NCBI RefSeq assembly: GCF_002938435.1
Contig: NZ_POQT01000001.1
Coordinates: forward strand, 186,001-250,000
DNA from: Blastococcus saxobsidens
GTDB lineage: Bacteria; Actinomycetota; Actinomycetes; Mycobacteriales; Geodermatophilaceae
Direction of reading: 5' to 3'
Length of the DNA stretch: 64,000 bases
The notes under the pieces were generated by a model. The model worked only from the letters and a program-made list of their open reading frames with translations. It was not told the origin of the DNA and searched no databases. A program made the translations under genes and the position numbers. Below are positions 47,002 to 56,441 of this stretch, piece after piece; positions within the stretch are counted from its first letter, which is position 1, and each line of letters starts with the position of its first letter.

Positions 47002-48342
47002 TCACAGCCAGCCGGGGACGACGAACACCAGCCAGGCCAGGAGCGGCCCGACGGCGACGACGATGGTGGCGTAGCCGAGGATCTGCTTGTAGAAGCGGTC
47101 CTTGTCGACGTCCTGTGCCGCAGCCAGGACGAGCGCGCCGTTCGTGGAGAAGGGGCTCACGTCGACGATGGTCGAGGCCACGGACAGGGCGACCACCACA
47201 CCCACGGCGCTGATGGCCCCCGCTTCCAGGAACGGAACCGCGAGCAGGATGGCGACACCGATGATCGCGGTCGACGACGCGAACGCCGACACCACCCCGC
47301 CGATGTAGGCCAGGAGGAGCGCGATGACGAGCGGCACCCCGAGCCCGATGACGGCGTCGCCGACGTAGTCGATGGTGCCGGCCTCCTGGAGGACGGACAC
47401 GAACGTGAGGACGCCGGCGATGAGGAGCACGGTCGACCAGCTGATCTGGCTCACCGCCCCCTTGTGCTGCGCGGCCGAGAACAGCGCGAGGACGACGGCG
47501 ACGGTGATGGCCACGAAACCGATGTCGAGATCGAACGCCAGCGCCAGGACGGCGACCACGACCAGCCCGACGAGCGTGAGGATCTGCTCGAAGCGGACCG
47601 GCCGGGGTGCGGACGAGGGGCCGTGCCCGGCGGTGTCGTCGCCGCTGTCCCCGCCGACCGCCGAGCCGTGCCCGCGGACGACCGTGCCGTGCGCGGCGTG
47701 CTCGGCGTGCTCGAGCGGCTGTGCGACGACCTTCCGGCCGATGAGCTTGCGCCCCCCCAGCACGAAGAACAGCACGAGCGCGATGGCGATGTTGAAGAAG
47801 AGCGCCCCGAGGAAGACCGCCAGCGGGCTGCTCGGCAGGCCCTCGCCCTCGACGATGGTGTTGACCGTGACGCCGTAGACGCTGATCGGCGAGAAGCCGC
47901 CGCCCTGGGCGCCGTGGATGACCATCATGCCCATCAGCAGGGGGCTGATGTCGTGGCGTGCGGCGAACGTGAGCGCGATCGGCGCGATGATCGCCACCGC
48001 CGCCGGTGACAGGGCCCCGATCGCCGTGAGCACCGCGGTGACGAAGAACATGATCCACGGGATCGCCGCGACGTGGCCGCCGACGAGCTTCACCGCTCCG
48101 CGGACCAGCAGGTCGACGGTGCCGTTGTTCTGGGCGATCGCGAACAGGTAGGTGACGCCGATCAGCGTCAGCACCAGCCCGGCCGGGAAGCCGGCGATGA
48201 TGTCGTCCGTCGTCAGGCCCACCGACAGCGTGCCGACGACGAAGGCGGCGACGAAGGCCAGCGCCCCCATGTTGATCGGCAGGATCGTCGCGATCGCGAA
48301 GATCACGACGAGGGCCAGGATGGTGATGATCTCAGCGGACAC
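47002..48342 (-). CDS. MatC-like dicarboxylate carrier (SLC13/ion transporter superfamily)
   Basis: Membrane carrier of 446 residues with about 11 helices. The N-terminal half resembles MatC_N malonate carriers (LPINMGALAFVAAFVVGTLS, FAIAQNNGTVDLLVRGAVK, TAIGALSPAAVAIIAPIALT, MMVIHGAQGGGFSPISVYG). A His-rich cytoplasmic loop (EHAEHAAHGTVVRGHG) links to the C-terminal half with VDVSPFSTNGALVLAAA. GTG 48342 lies 5 bases after GGAAG. It begins the operon with the CoA-transferase 17 bases downstream, so the imported acid is probably the one activated. Malonate is a guess from the name family. Confidence 0.85.
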   Translation of the reverse strand: MSAEIITILALVVIFAIATILPINMGALAFVAAFVVGTLSVGLTTDDIIAGFPAGLVLTLIGVTYLFAIAQNNGTVDLLVRGAVKLVGGHVAAIPWIMFFVTAVLTAIGALSPAAVAIIAPIALTFAARHDISPLLMGMMVIHGAQGGGFSPISVYGVTVNTIVEGEGLPSSPLAVFLGALFFNIAIALVLFFVLGGRKLIGRKVVAQPLEHAEHAAHGTVVRGHGSAVGGDSGDDTAGHGPSSAPRPVRFEQILTLVGLVVVAVLALAFDLDIGFVAITVAVVLALFSAAQHKGAVSQISWSTVLLIAGVLTFVSVLQEAGTIDYVGDAVIGLGVPLVIALLLAYIGGVVSAFASSTAIIGVAILLAVPFLEAGAISAVGVVVALSVASTIVDVSPFSTNGALVLAAAQDVDKDRFYKQILGYATIVVAVGPLLAWLVFVVPGWL

Positions 48343-48468
48343 GGTCACTTCCACGGCGTCGGGGGACAGGGCCGCTCCACTGTGACAGCGACCGGCCGGT
48401 AGCGCCTGCCCGTCGTCCGGGCGACTTCCCCGCAGCGACCTCGAACCGCTGGTCCACCGGCCGCTGGC

Positions 48469-48474
48469 TAGGCT
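48469..48474 (+). promoter_or_regulatory. -10 hexamer TAGGCT, leaderless galU promoter
   Basis: TAGGCT ends 6 bases before ATG 48481, with no ribosome-binding site; the same element as at nei and metG. Confidence 0.6.
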
Positions 48475-48480
48475 GCCGCC

Positions 48481-49398
48481 ATGTCGACCCCCAGCACCCG
48501 ACCGGCGCGCAAGGCGGTCATCCCCGTGGCGGGGATGGGCACCCGGTTCCTCCCGGCGACCAAGGCCGTGCCCAAGGAGCTGCTCCCGGTCGTCGACCGA
48601 CCGGCGCTGCAGTACATCGTCGAGGAGGCCGCGCGCGCCGGCCTGCCCGAGGTGCTGATGGTCACCGGCCGGAACAAGGCCGCCATCGAGGACTTCTTCG
48701 ACCGCACCCCGGAGCTGGAGGCGGCCCTGGAGAAGAAGGGCGACGCCGGCCGGATCGCCGCCGTGCAGGAGTCCACCGACGTCGCGCAGGTGCACTTCGT
48801 CCGCCAGGGCGAGGCCCGCGGGCTCGGGCACGCCGTCCTCCAGGCCGCCGCCTTCGTCGGGGACGAGCCGTTCGCCGTCCTGCTGGGCGACGACCTCATC
48901 GACGCCCGCGACCACCTGCTCGAGCAGATGCTGGCCGTCCAGGCCGAGCACGGCGGATCGGTGATCGCACTGCTCGACGTCGGCCCGGAGAACATCGACA
49001 AGTACGGCGCGGTCGCCATCGAGGAGGACACCCAGGAGGGCGTCGTCACGATCACCGGCCTGGTCGAGAAGCCCCCGGTCGAGGAGGCGCCGAGCAGCCT
49101 GGCCATCATCGGCCGCTACGTGCTCTCCCCGGAGATCTTCGCGGTGCTGAGGGAGACCGCCCCCGGCCGGGGTGGCGAGATCCAGCTGACCGACGCGCTG
49201 GCCACGCTCGTCGAGCGCGGGGAGCCCGTGCACGGCGTGGTCTTCGACGGCCGCCGCTACGACACCGGCGACAAGCTGGACTACCTCAAGGCCGTCGTCC
49301 GGCTGGCCGCCGAGCGCGACGACCTGGGCCCGGCGCTGCGCTCCTGGCTGCGCGACTTCGTCACCGAGCTGCCCGCCGAGGGCGCGTCGCCGTCCTGA
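48481..49398 (+). CDS. galU: UTP-glucose-1-phosphate uridylyltransferase
   Basis: Makes UDP-glucose from UTP and glucose-1-phosphate for glycan synthesis. 305 residues. Nucleotide-binding IPVAGMGTRFLPATKAVPKE, substrate segments QYIVEEAARAGLPEVL and VHFVRQGEARGLGHAVL, FAVLLGDDLIDA with the metal Asp, GLVEKPPVEEAPSSLAIIG, and GEIQLTDALATLVERG. ATG 48481 is fixed by the -10 spacing. First gene of the galU-glp-rimJ-glpR cluster; a hairpin at 49425-49470 follows. Confidence 0.96.
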   Translation: MSTPSTRPARKAVIPVAGMGTRFLPATKAVPKELLPVVDRPALQYIVEEAARAGLPEVLMVTGRNKAAIEDFFDRTPELEAALEKKGDAGRIAAVQESTDVAQVHFVRQGEARGLGHAVLQAAAFVGDEPFAVLLGDDLIDARDHLLEQMLAVQAEHGGSVIALLDVGPENIDKYGAVAIEEDTQEGVVTITGLVEKPPVEEAPSSLAIIGRYVLSPEIFAVLRETAPGRGGEIQLTDALATLVERGEPVHGVVFDGRRYDTGDKLDYLKAVVRLAAERDDLGPALRSWLRDFVTELPAEGASPS

Positions 49399-49424
49399 CC
49401 GGCGCGCGTCAGGGCACGATCGGA

Positions 49425-49470
49425 CCACGGCGCCGAGCCGGGGCCCCATCCGGTCCCGCCGGCGCCGTGG
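49425..49470 (+). terminator. 11-bp hairpin between galU and glp
   Basis: CCACGGCGCCG (49425-49435) pairs perfectly with CGGCGCCGTGG (49460-49470), enclosing 24 GC-rich bases. It may end the galU transcript or attenuate into glp; there is no U-tract. Confidence 0.5.
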
Positions 49471-49514
49471 GAGCCGGCGCCGGACAGCGGCACGGCGGGA
49501 CGACGGTGGTGAGG

Positions 49515-50963
<1,449 letters not shown>

Positions 50964-50972
50964 CCCCGCGCC

Positions 50973-51605
50973 GTGACCGAGCCGCTGCTGCACCCGGGCT
51001 GGCCGGCCCGCCTGTCCTCCGGGCCGGTGGAGCTGCACCCCCTGCGGCGGCGCGACGCCGCGGAGTGGAGCCGGGTGCGGCTGGCCAACGAGCGCTGGCT
51101 GAGCCCGTGGGAGCCGACGTCGTCGCTGCCGTGGACGGCGCGGCACACGCCGGCGGCCTACCGGGCCATGCGGCGCACGGTCGCCCGCCGCGCGCGGCTG
51201 GGGACGTCGCTGCCGTTCGCCGTCCGGGTGGACGGGCGGCTGGCCGGGCAGGTGACCATCGACAACGTCGTGCGCGGTGCGCTGCGGGCCGGTTACCTCG
51301 GCTACTGGATCGACCAGGACGTGGCCGGCCGCGGGGTCGCGTCGCTGGCCGTCGCCATGGTCTGCGACCACGCGTTCGGACCGGTCGGGCTGCACCGGCT
51401 GGAGGCCGACATCCGGCCGGAGAACATGCCCAGCCAGCGGCTCGCGGAACGTCTCGGTTTCCAGCGGGAGGGCCTGCGCCGGCGGTACCTGGACATCGAC
51501 GGCGACTGGCGCGACCACCTGGCGTACGCGCTGCTCGCCGAGGATGCGCCCGGCGGCGTGCTGGCCCGCTGGCGGCGGATGTCGCCAGGTCGACCGGTCG
51601 ACTGA
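50973..51605 (+). CDS. RimJ/RimL-family GNAT N-acetyltransferase
   Basis: 210-residue acetyltransferase of the ribosomal-protein N-alpha type. VELHPLRRRDAAEWSRVRLA, RLGTSLPFAVRVDGRLAGQV, AGYLGYWIDQDVAGRGVASLAV (acetyl-CoA loop) and GLHRLEADIRPENMPSQRL, RLGFQREGLRRRYLDIDGDW are classic. GTG 50973 is 9 bases after the glp stop. The substrate is unproven; the position between glp and glpR is conserved in actinobacteria. Confidence 0.9.
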   Translation: MTEPLLHPGWPARLSSGPVELHPLRRRDAAEWSRVRLANERWLSPWEPTSSLPWTARHTPAAYRAMRRTVARRARLGTSLPFAVRVDGRLAGQVTIDNVVRGALRAGYLGYWIDQDVAGRGVASLAVAMVCDHAFGPVGLHRLEADIRPENMPSQRLAERLGFQREGLRRRYLDIDGDWRDHLAYALLAEDAPGGVLARWRRMSPGRPVD

Positions 51606-51784
51606 TCGGCTCGACGACATAGCACGGGCGGTGATCGCCGTGCGGGTGGCAGTGGCCGACACGCCGTCTCCTGTCACACCGGTCCCACACCGATCAGCGA
51701 CACGCCCGCGCGCCTCCCCGACGGCGGCCCTCCGGCTGCTTAGCCTCGCCTGGCGAGTGACTGATGTGACAGGTGGTGTTCGGT

Positions 51785-52516
51785 ATGGGTTCGGGCGTGC
51801 TCTTGGCCGCTCTGGTCGTGCTGTGGTTCGTCGTGCTGGTCCCCATGGTGGTGACCCGCGGCGACGCGGACGGCCGGGTGGAGGCAGCGGACGGTGGCCG
51901 GACGCTGCAGCGGCGCAGGTCGGTCGACACCGTCCGGCACGCGGCGACCGAGCGGGTCGAGATCGACCGCGAGGTGCTGCGCACCACCGGTGAGCTGAAG
52001 GTGGACGTGCACGCGCTGCGTCGCCGGGCCCTCGGGGGCCTGGTGCTGCTCGCGCTCGCCTCCCTGGCGGGCGCGCTGCTGCTGACGCCGTGGCTGTGGA
52101 TCGCACAGGCCTTCTTCAGCGTGGCCACCGTCGGTTACGTGCTCGTGCTGCGGAAGGTGGCCCGTCGCGAGCGGTTGGCCGCCCGCCGCGCCGCCCGGGC
52201 CGCCGCCCGCGCGGCCATGCGGGCTCCGGCCCGCCCCGTCGCTGCCCCGGCGCCCGTCCAGCGGACCGCTCCGCCGGCCGAGGTGCATCCGCCGGCCGAG
52301 GTGCACGAGACGGTGGCCCAGAGTGGCCTGCCGAGCCTGCCGCACCCGAGCGTGCCGCTGGCCGCGGTGCACACGCTGCGTCCGGGCCGGGTCGTCGCGG
52401 CCCGCACCCCGGCGCCCGTGGGCTGGCAGAACAGCGCCGTCGTCGGCCTGGACGACGACGACATCGGTTTCGCCGACATCGACGAGTACCGGCCGGCACG
52501 GGTGGCCAACGCCTGA
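51785..52516 (+). CDS. glpR: Cell-division membrane protein GlpR/SepX
   Basis: 243-residue membrane protein, the presumed receptor for Glp (GlpR in Corynebacterium, SepX in Streptomyces). TM1 is SGVLLAALVVLWFVVLVPMV at the N-terminus; a linker with VEAADGGRTLQRRRSVDTV follows, then TM2-TM3 (GLVLLALASLAGALLLTPW, IAQAFFSVATVGYVLVL), an Arg/Ala-rich cytoplasmic helix, a Pro-rich disordered part, and the acidic C-terminus DDDDIGFADIDEYRPARV. ATG 51785 has AGGTGGTG upstream; an in-frame GTG lies 12 bases earlier. Identity rests on synteny plus architecture. Confidence 0.8.
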   Translation: MGSGVLLAALVVLWFVVLVPMVVTRGDADGRVEAADGGRTLQRRRSVDTVRHAATERVEIDREVLRTTGELKVDVHALRRRALGGLVLLALASLAGALLLTPWLWIAQAFFSVATVGYVLVLRKVARRERLAARRAARAAARAAMRAPARPVAAPAPVQRTAPPAEVHPPAEVHETVAQSGLPSLPHPSVPLAAVHTLRPGRVVAARTPAPVGWQNSAVVGLDDDDIGFADIDEYRPARVANA

Positions 52517-52518
52517 GG

Positions 52519-52574
52519 AAACACCCCCTGCCCCCCACCGCTCGCACGCTCGCGGCGGGACCCCGCAGGGGGCC
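52519..52574 (+). repeat. Dispersed hairpin repeat, family 1, copy C
   Basis: Arms CCCCCTGC and GCAGGGGG pair fully; the core is identical to copy A (ACCGCTCGCACGCTCGCGGC). It begins 3 bases after the glpR stop and precedes the tRNA-Ala promoter, so it may serve as a terminator here. Confidence 0.8.
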
Positions 52575-52609
52575 GGCGCCCCGGTGGTGGCGTCGGGGGA
52601 CGGGACCGC

Positions 52610-52615
52610 TAAACT
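52610..52615 (+). promoter_or_regulatory. -10 hexamer TAAACT of tRNA-Ala promoter
   Basis: TAAACT ends 11 bases before the tRNA 5' end. No convincing -35 is visible in the GC-rich sequence upstream. Confidence 0.45.
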
Positions 52616-52626
52616 CGTCTCTCGAA

Positions 52627-52700
52627 GGGGCTGTGGCGCAGTCCGGTAGCGCACCTCGTTCGCATCGAGGGGGTCAGGGGTTCAACTCCCCTCAGCTCCA
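52627..52700 (+). tRNA. tRNA-Ala (anticodon CGC)
   Basis: 74-nt cloverleaf. Acceptor GGGGCTG pairs with CAGCTCC (one G-U), discriminator A; the anticodon stem CCTCG/CGAGG holds loop TTCGCAT with anticodon CGC (reads GCG); the T arm contains GGGGTTCAACTCCCC. CCA is not encoded. Confidence 0.97.
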
Positions 52701-52711
52701 CCCTGAAGACC

Positions 52712-52741
52712 GAAGGCCGGACCCGAACGGGTCCGGCCTTC
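52712..52741 (+). terminator. 13-bp tRNA terminator hairpin
   Basis: GAAGGCCGGACCC pairs perfectly with its complement around GAAC, 12 bases after the tRNA; the trailing CGTCGTT is mildly U-rich. Confidence 0.8.
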
Positions 52742-52822
52742 GTCGTTCCCGCACGCGGGACGGCCGACGTCGTCGACGTCCGGGCTGGCGCTCCCCGCCG
52801 GGCGAGGTGAGCGCGCCACGGC

Positions 52823-54352
52823 TCAGAACCAGGAGGAGAACCACATCCGCTGCAGCCACTCGCCGTGGGACAGCGGGCTGCCGGTGAGCACCGGCCAGAA
52901 GAAGACGAAGGTCGCGACGACGACGCCCACGTAGAGGCACGCGGCTCCCAGCCCCACCCGCCGGCGCTCCCACGACATGCCCGGCCGGCCCACGACGTCC
53001 TGCAGCACCAGGGCGACGGCGAGCACGAAGAACGGCAGCGCCGGGGCGATGTAGAAGATGAACATCGTCCGGTCGAGGTTGACGAACCAGGTGAGCCAGC
53101 CGGCCGCGATGCCCACGGCGACGGGGACCGCGGCGGGGTCGCGGCGGGCGGCGATCCGCCAGGCCAGCCACAGCGAGGCGGGCGCGAAGAGCAGCCACAG
53201 CGTCGGCGTCCCGACCATGAGGATGTAGCGCACCACCTGCTCGCCCTGGTCGTCGACGAGTCCCTGCGGGTTCCAGAGCAGGATCGGCCGGCCGTTGACC
53301 AGCCAGGACCAGGGGCCGGACTCCCACGGGTGCGGCGAGGAGAGCCCGTTGTGGAAGCTCAGCCACTCCGCGTGCTGGTGCCACAGCGAGCGCACCGCGT
53401 CGGGGATCCACGGGAACGCCGTCTCGGGGTTCTGCTGCGCCCAGGCCTTGCCCTGCGACGTCTCACCGAGGAACCAGCCGGTGAAGCTGGCCACGTAGGT
53501 GAGGACCGGCACGACGGCCAGCGCCCACACCGCGCCCGGCAGGCCCCGGCGCGCCGCCGTCCGGGTCGGCCGGCGGACGCCCGCCTCGCGCCAGGCGGCG
53601 CGGTCCCAGAACAGCGACGCGATCGCGAAGCAGGCGAGGAACCAGACGCCGCTCCACTTCACCGCGCAGGCGGCGCCGAACAGCACACCGGCGGCGATCC
53701 GCCAGCCGCGCGGCCCCAGCCGGAACCCGGCGTCCCGAACGGCGCCTGCCGCCCGGACCCGGGCGCGCACCACGTCGCGGTCGACCACCAGGCAGCTGAC
53801 GGCGGCCAGCACCAGCACCTGCAGGAAGACGTCCAGCAGGCCGATCCGGGACAGCGTGAACGCGAAGCCGTCGGCCAGCAGCAGCACCCCGGCGAACAGG
53901 CCGACCAGCGTGGAGCCGGTGAGCCGGCGGGCCAGCCGGAAGAGCAGCACGACCGACACCGCGCCGGCGACCGCCGACGGGAAGCGCCAGCCGAACGAGT
54001 CGTACCCGAACAGCTGCTCGCCGAGCGCGATGAACCACTTGCCCAGCGGGGGGTGGACGATGAACGTGTACCCGCGGTTGTACTCGAAACCCCAGGTCAG
54101 CAGCTCGCGAGCCTCGGGCGGGTAGTACGCCTCGTCGAAGAGGAGGTCGCGCGGGTAGCCGATGCCGACCAGCCGCACGGCGAGGGCGACGACGCCCAGG
54201 ACCGCCGCGACGAGCCACCCGGTGCGGCGGTCGGTGGCCGGCGGCACGGGATCGGTGCGACGGCGGGGGAACGGTACGCGGCGCGCCCGCAGGCCCGGGT
54301 GCTGCGGATCCTGCGGGTCCCGCTCGGCCCGTTCGGGAGCCAGCACCGCCAT
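52823..54352 (-). CDS. pmt: Protein O-mannosyltransferase (PMT family)
   Basis: Polytopic transferase moving mannose from a polyprenyl phosphate carrier to secreted proteins. 509 residues, about 11 helices. After TM1 (GWLVAAVLGVVALAVRLVG) the catalytic Asp-Glu lies in PRDLLFDEAYYPPEARELL; YTFIVHPPLGKWFIALGEQL is the PMT loop motif, followed by SFGWRFPSAVAGA and ACAVKWSGVWFLACFA. ATG 54352. Divergent from rsmI with repeat copy D between, the same relative order as M. tuberculosis Rv1002c-Rv1003. Confidence 0.93.
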   Translation of the reverse strand: MAVLAPERAERDPQDPQHPGLRARRVPFPRRRTDPVPPATDRRTGWLVAAVLGVVALAVRLVGIGYPRDLLFDEAYYPPEARELLTWGFEYNRGYTFIVHPPLGKWFIALGEQLFGYDSFGWRFPSAVAGAVSVVLLFRLARRLTGSTLVGLFAGVLLLADGFAFTLSRIGLLDVFLQVLVLAAVSCLVVDRDVVRARVRAAGAVRDAGFRLGPRGWRIAAGVLFGAACAVKWSGVWFLACFAIASLFWDRAAWREAGVRRPTRTAARRGLPGAVWALAVVPVLTYVASFTGWFLGETSQGKAWAQQNPETAFPWIPDAVRSLWHQHAEWLSFHNGLSSPHPWESGPWSWLVNGRPILLWNPQGLVDDQGEQVVRYILMVGTPTLWLLFAPASLWLAWRIAARRDPAAVPVAVGIAAGWLTWFVNLDRTMFIFYIAPALPFFVLAVALVLQDVVGRPGMSWERRRVGLGAACLYVGVVVATFVFFWPVLTGSPLSHGEWLQRMWFSSWF

Positions 54353-54366
54353 GCCGCCAGGGTAGT

Positions 54367-54417
54367 GAAAGGACCCGCCTGCCCCCGGCACTCGCCCGGG
54401 GACCCTGCAGGCGCGCC
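54367..54417 (+). repeat. Dispersed hairpin repeat, family 1, copy D (short variant)
   Basis: Arms CCGCCTGC and GCAGGCGCG pair, with the middle shortened (GGCACTCGCCCGGGGACC). It ends 30 bases before GTG of rsmI and begins 15 bases upstream of the pmt ATG, so it lies inside the shared promoter region. Confidence 0.65.
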
Positions 54418-54434
54418 TCCGACGACCGCCGTGA

Positions 54435-54440
54435 CAGGCT
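54435..54440 (+). promoter_or_regulatory. -10 hexamer CAGGCT, leaderless rsmI promoter
   Basis: CAGGCT ends 6 bases before GTG 54447; no ribosome-binding site is present. Only 17 bases separate it from repeat copy D. Confidence 0.45.
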
Positions 54441-54446
54441 CGACGG

Positions 54447-55286
54447 GTGAGCGGACGGCTGGTGCTGGGCGGGGCACCCCTCGGGCAGCCCGGCGACGTG
54501 GGCCCGCGGCTGCGCGCGGTGATGGCCACGGCCGACGTCCTCGCCGTCGAGGACACCCGCCGCCTGCACCGGCTGGCCGCCGACCTCGAGGTCACCTTCA
54601 CCGGCCGCATCGTCACCTTCCACGAGTCGGTGGAGCAGGCGCGGCTCCCCGGCCTCCTGGCCGCCCTCGCCGACGGCGCGACGGTGCTGCTGCTCACCGA
54701 TGCAGGCATGCCGTCGGTGTCCGACCCCGGCTACACGCTGGTGCGGGCCGCCATCGACGCCGGCATCGGGGTCACGTCGGTGCCCGGCCCGTCCGCCGTC
54801 ACCACCGCGCTCGCGGTGTCCGGGCTGCCGGTGGACCGGTTCTGCTTCGAGGGGTTCCTGCCGCGGCGGTCGGGGGAGCGGCGGTCGCTGTTCACCGCGC
54901 TGGCCGACGAGCGCCGCACGATGGTGTTCTTCGAGTCCCCGCACCGGCTGGCCGACGCGCTCGCCGACGCCGCCGCCGTGCTGGGCGAGGACCGCGCGGC
55001 CGCCGTCTGCCGGGAGCTGACCAAGACCTACGAGGAGATCCGCCGCGGCGGGCTGGCCGAGCTCGCAGTGTGGGCGGCCGAGGGCGTGAAGGGCGAGATC
55101 ACCCTCGTGGTCGCCGGCGCGCCGGAGCGCGTGGTGGAGCTGTCCGGGCCGGAGATCGCCGCCGCCGTCGCCGCGGAGGAGGCCGCCGGGGTCACCCGCA
55201 AGGACGCGATCCGCGCCGTCGTCACCCGGACCGGACTGCCCAAGCGGACCGTCTTCGACGCCGTCGTCGCCGCCAAGACCCCCTGA
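54447..55286 (+). CDS. rsmI: 16S rRNA (cytidine1402-2'-O)-methyltransferase
   Basis: Ribose-methylates C1402 of 16S rRNA. 279 residues. VLGGAPLGQPGDVGPRLRAV and VLAVEDTRRLHRLA at the start, then VTFHESVEQARLPGLL, LLLTDAGMPSVSDPGYTLV (SAM site), PGPSAVTTALAVSGLPVDRF, FEGFLPRRSGERR and FFESPHRLADALA. The C-terminal helical extension ends KRTVFDAVVAAK. Start GTG 54447 is supported by the -10 element. A long palindrome begins 5 bases after the stop. Confidence 0.95.
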   Translation: MSGRLVLGGAPLGQPGDVGPRLRAVMATADVLAVEDTRRLHRLAADLEVTFTGRIVTFHESVEQARLPGLLAALADGATVLLLTDAGMPSVSDPGYTLVRAAIDAGIGVTSVPGPSAVTTALAVSGLPVDRFCFEGFLPRRSGERRSLFTALADERRTMVFFESPHRLADALADAAAVLGEDRAAAVCRELTKTYEEIRRGGLAELAVWAAEGVKGEITLVVAGAPERVVELSGPEIAAAVAAEEAAGVTRKDAIRAVVTRTGLPKRTVFDAVVAAKTP

Positions 55287-55291
55287 CTCTC

Positions 55292-55350
55292 GGCATGGGA
55301 AGCGATCCATGCGTCTTGGGCGCCGAGATACATGGATCGCTTCCCATGCC
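55292..55350. repeat. Dispersed palindrome, family 2, copy 1
   Basis: A perfect 20-bp stem (outer arm GGCATGGGAAGCGAT, then inner CCATG) encloses a 19-base loop containing TTGGGCGCCGAGA. It closely resembles copy 2 at 56379-56437. The pair flanks the DUF559 gene. Confidence 0.85.
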
Positions 55351-55362
55351 TTGAGCGGGCGG

Positions 55363-56325
55363 TCAGATCGCACGGAGCTGGGCCACGCGGGCGCGGTAGA
55401 CCTCCAGGATCCTGGCGCGTACACCCTCCGGGTCGCGGATCACGTCCGCGTAGGTGAAGCGGAGCACCACCCATCCCAGAGCAGCCAACTCCCGATCGCG
55501 GGCGAGATCCCTCTGGCGGTCCTCGGGCGAGGTGTGGTGCTTCGCGCCGTCGAGTTCCACCGCGAGCATGGCTTCCGGCCAGGCGCGGTCCAGAACGACT
55601 CGGCGGTCGCGCAGCTGAATCGGGAGCTGGCCGGTGCTGCGCGGTAGCGAGGGGTGTCGGAAGACGTTCAGCACACCGTGTGCCTCGAGCTCGCTCTGGC
55701 ACCCGTCGTCGATGAGGTCGAGGGTCTGGAGCAACAGCCGTCGTCCGCCCACGTTGGGCCGGTCGGCGAGCGCATCGCGGAGGAGCGCCACCGTCGTCAG
55801 CCCTTGGCGGGTGATGTCGAGGGCGAGCGGACGACGTTCGCCCACCGGGAGCAATGGCCATGAGTCGACGATCGCCCGCGGCAATGTCGTGACCAGGAGC
55901 CCGCGACGTTGAACGCACTGCTCGGAGGTGGGGTCGAAGCGCAGGCGGCGGTGCACGACGAGTCCCTGCGACCCCGCGCGGCGGATGCCGTGGTCGACCG
56001 TGAGATGTACGGGGTGCTCGAACGCGCGGACGCCCCAGACGGCGAGCGCCGTCGTGTGGCTCAGCGCCGCTTCAGGTCCGGCGTGCAAGAGGGCAGCACG
56101 CAGGAGCATCACCTCGCTGTCGGTGGTGCCGCGCAGCCGGTAGACGTGCGGGAAGACGCGGACGAGGTTCTTCCGGCCCACGTGCCCGTCGAGGACGAGG
56201 GCCGGCACGCGCTGGAGCAGTTGGCGCCGCGTGGCCAAGCCGTCATTGCGGTCGAGCACTTCTCGGATCACCGGTCGCCAGTCCACGCCGGGAGACTGCT
56301 GTGTTCGACGGTGCGGTGGGGCCAT
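55363..56325 (-). CDS. AbiEi-like antitoxin/DUF559 endonuclease-domain protein
   Basis: 320 residues. The N-terminal part (about 15-100: IREVLDRNDGLATRRQLLQR, VYRLRGTTDSEVMLLRAALL, AALSHTTALAVWGV) matches the AbiEi-type antitoxin winged helix. The C-terminal 110 residues resemble DUF559/Vsr-like nuclease domains (LPIQLRDRRVVLDRAWPEAM, LAVELDGAKHHTSPEDRQRD, LAALGWVVLRFTYADVIRDP), with the Glu, His, Asp and Lys expected of a PD-(D/E)XK site. No toxin partner is adjacent. Base composition is visibly less GC-rich than its neighbours, suggesting transfer. It is flanked by the two family 2 palindromes. Confidence 0.82.
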   Translation of the reverse strand: MAPPHRRTQQSPGVDWRPVIREVLDRNDGLATRRQLLQRVPALVLDGHVGRKNLVRVFPHVYRLRGTTDSEVMLLRAALLHAGPEAALSHTTALAVWGVRAFEHPVHLTVDHGIRRAGSQGLVVHRRLRFDPTSEQCVQRRGLLVTTLPRAIVDSWPLLPVGERRPLALDITRQGLTTVALLRDALADRPNVGGRRLLLQTLDLIDDGCQSELEAHGVLNVFRHPSLPRSTGQLPIQLRDRRVVLDRAWPEAMLAVELDGAKHHTSPEDRQRDLARDRELAALGWVVLRFTYADVIRDPEGVRARILEVYRARVAQLRAI

Positions 56326-56378
56326 GAAGCCAGATCTGTGGACAGCGCTGCGCCGCAAACGAAGGACGGTCGCACTCG

Positions 56379-56437
56379 GGCATGGGAAGCGATACACCCG
56401 TTCTGGGCGCCGAGACGGGTGTATCGCTTCCCATGCC
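56379..56437. repeat. Dispersed palindrome, family 2, copy 2
   Basis: Perfect 22-bp stem with the same outer arm GGCATGGGAAGCGAT but inner arm ACACCCG instead of CCATG; the opposite arm changes to match. The 15-base loop TTCTGGGCGCCGAGA is nearly the same as copy 1. It ends 5 bases before the corA stop. Confidence 0.85.
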
Positions 56438-56441
56438 TGGG

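Noticed and set aside
52865-55354. 829-residue plus-strand frame across pmt and rsmI
   Set aside because: Covers two well-supported genes out of frame and has low-complexity composition.
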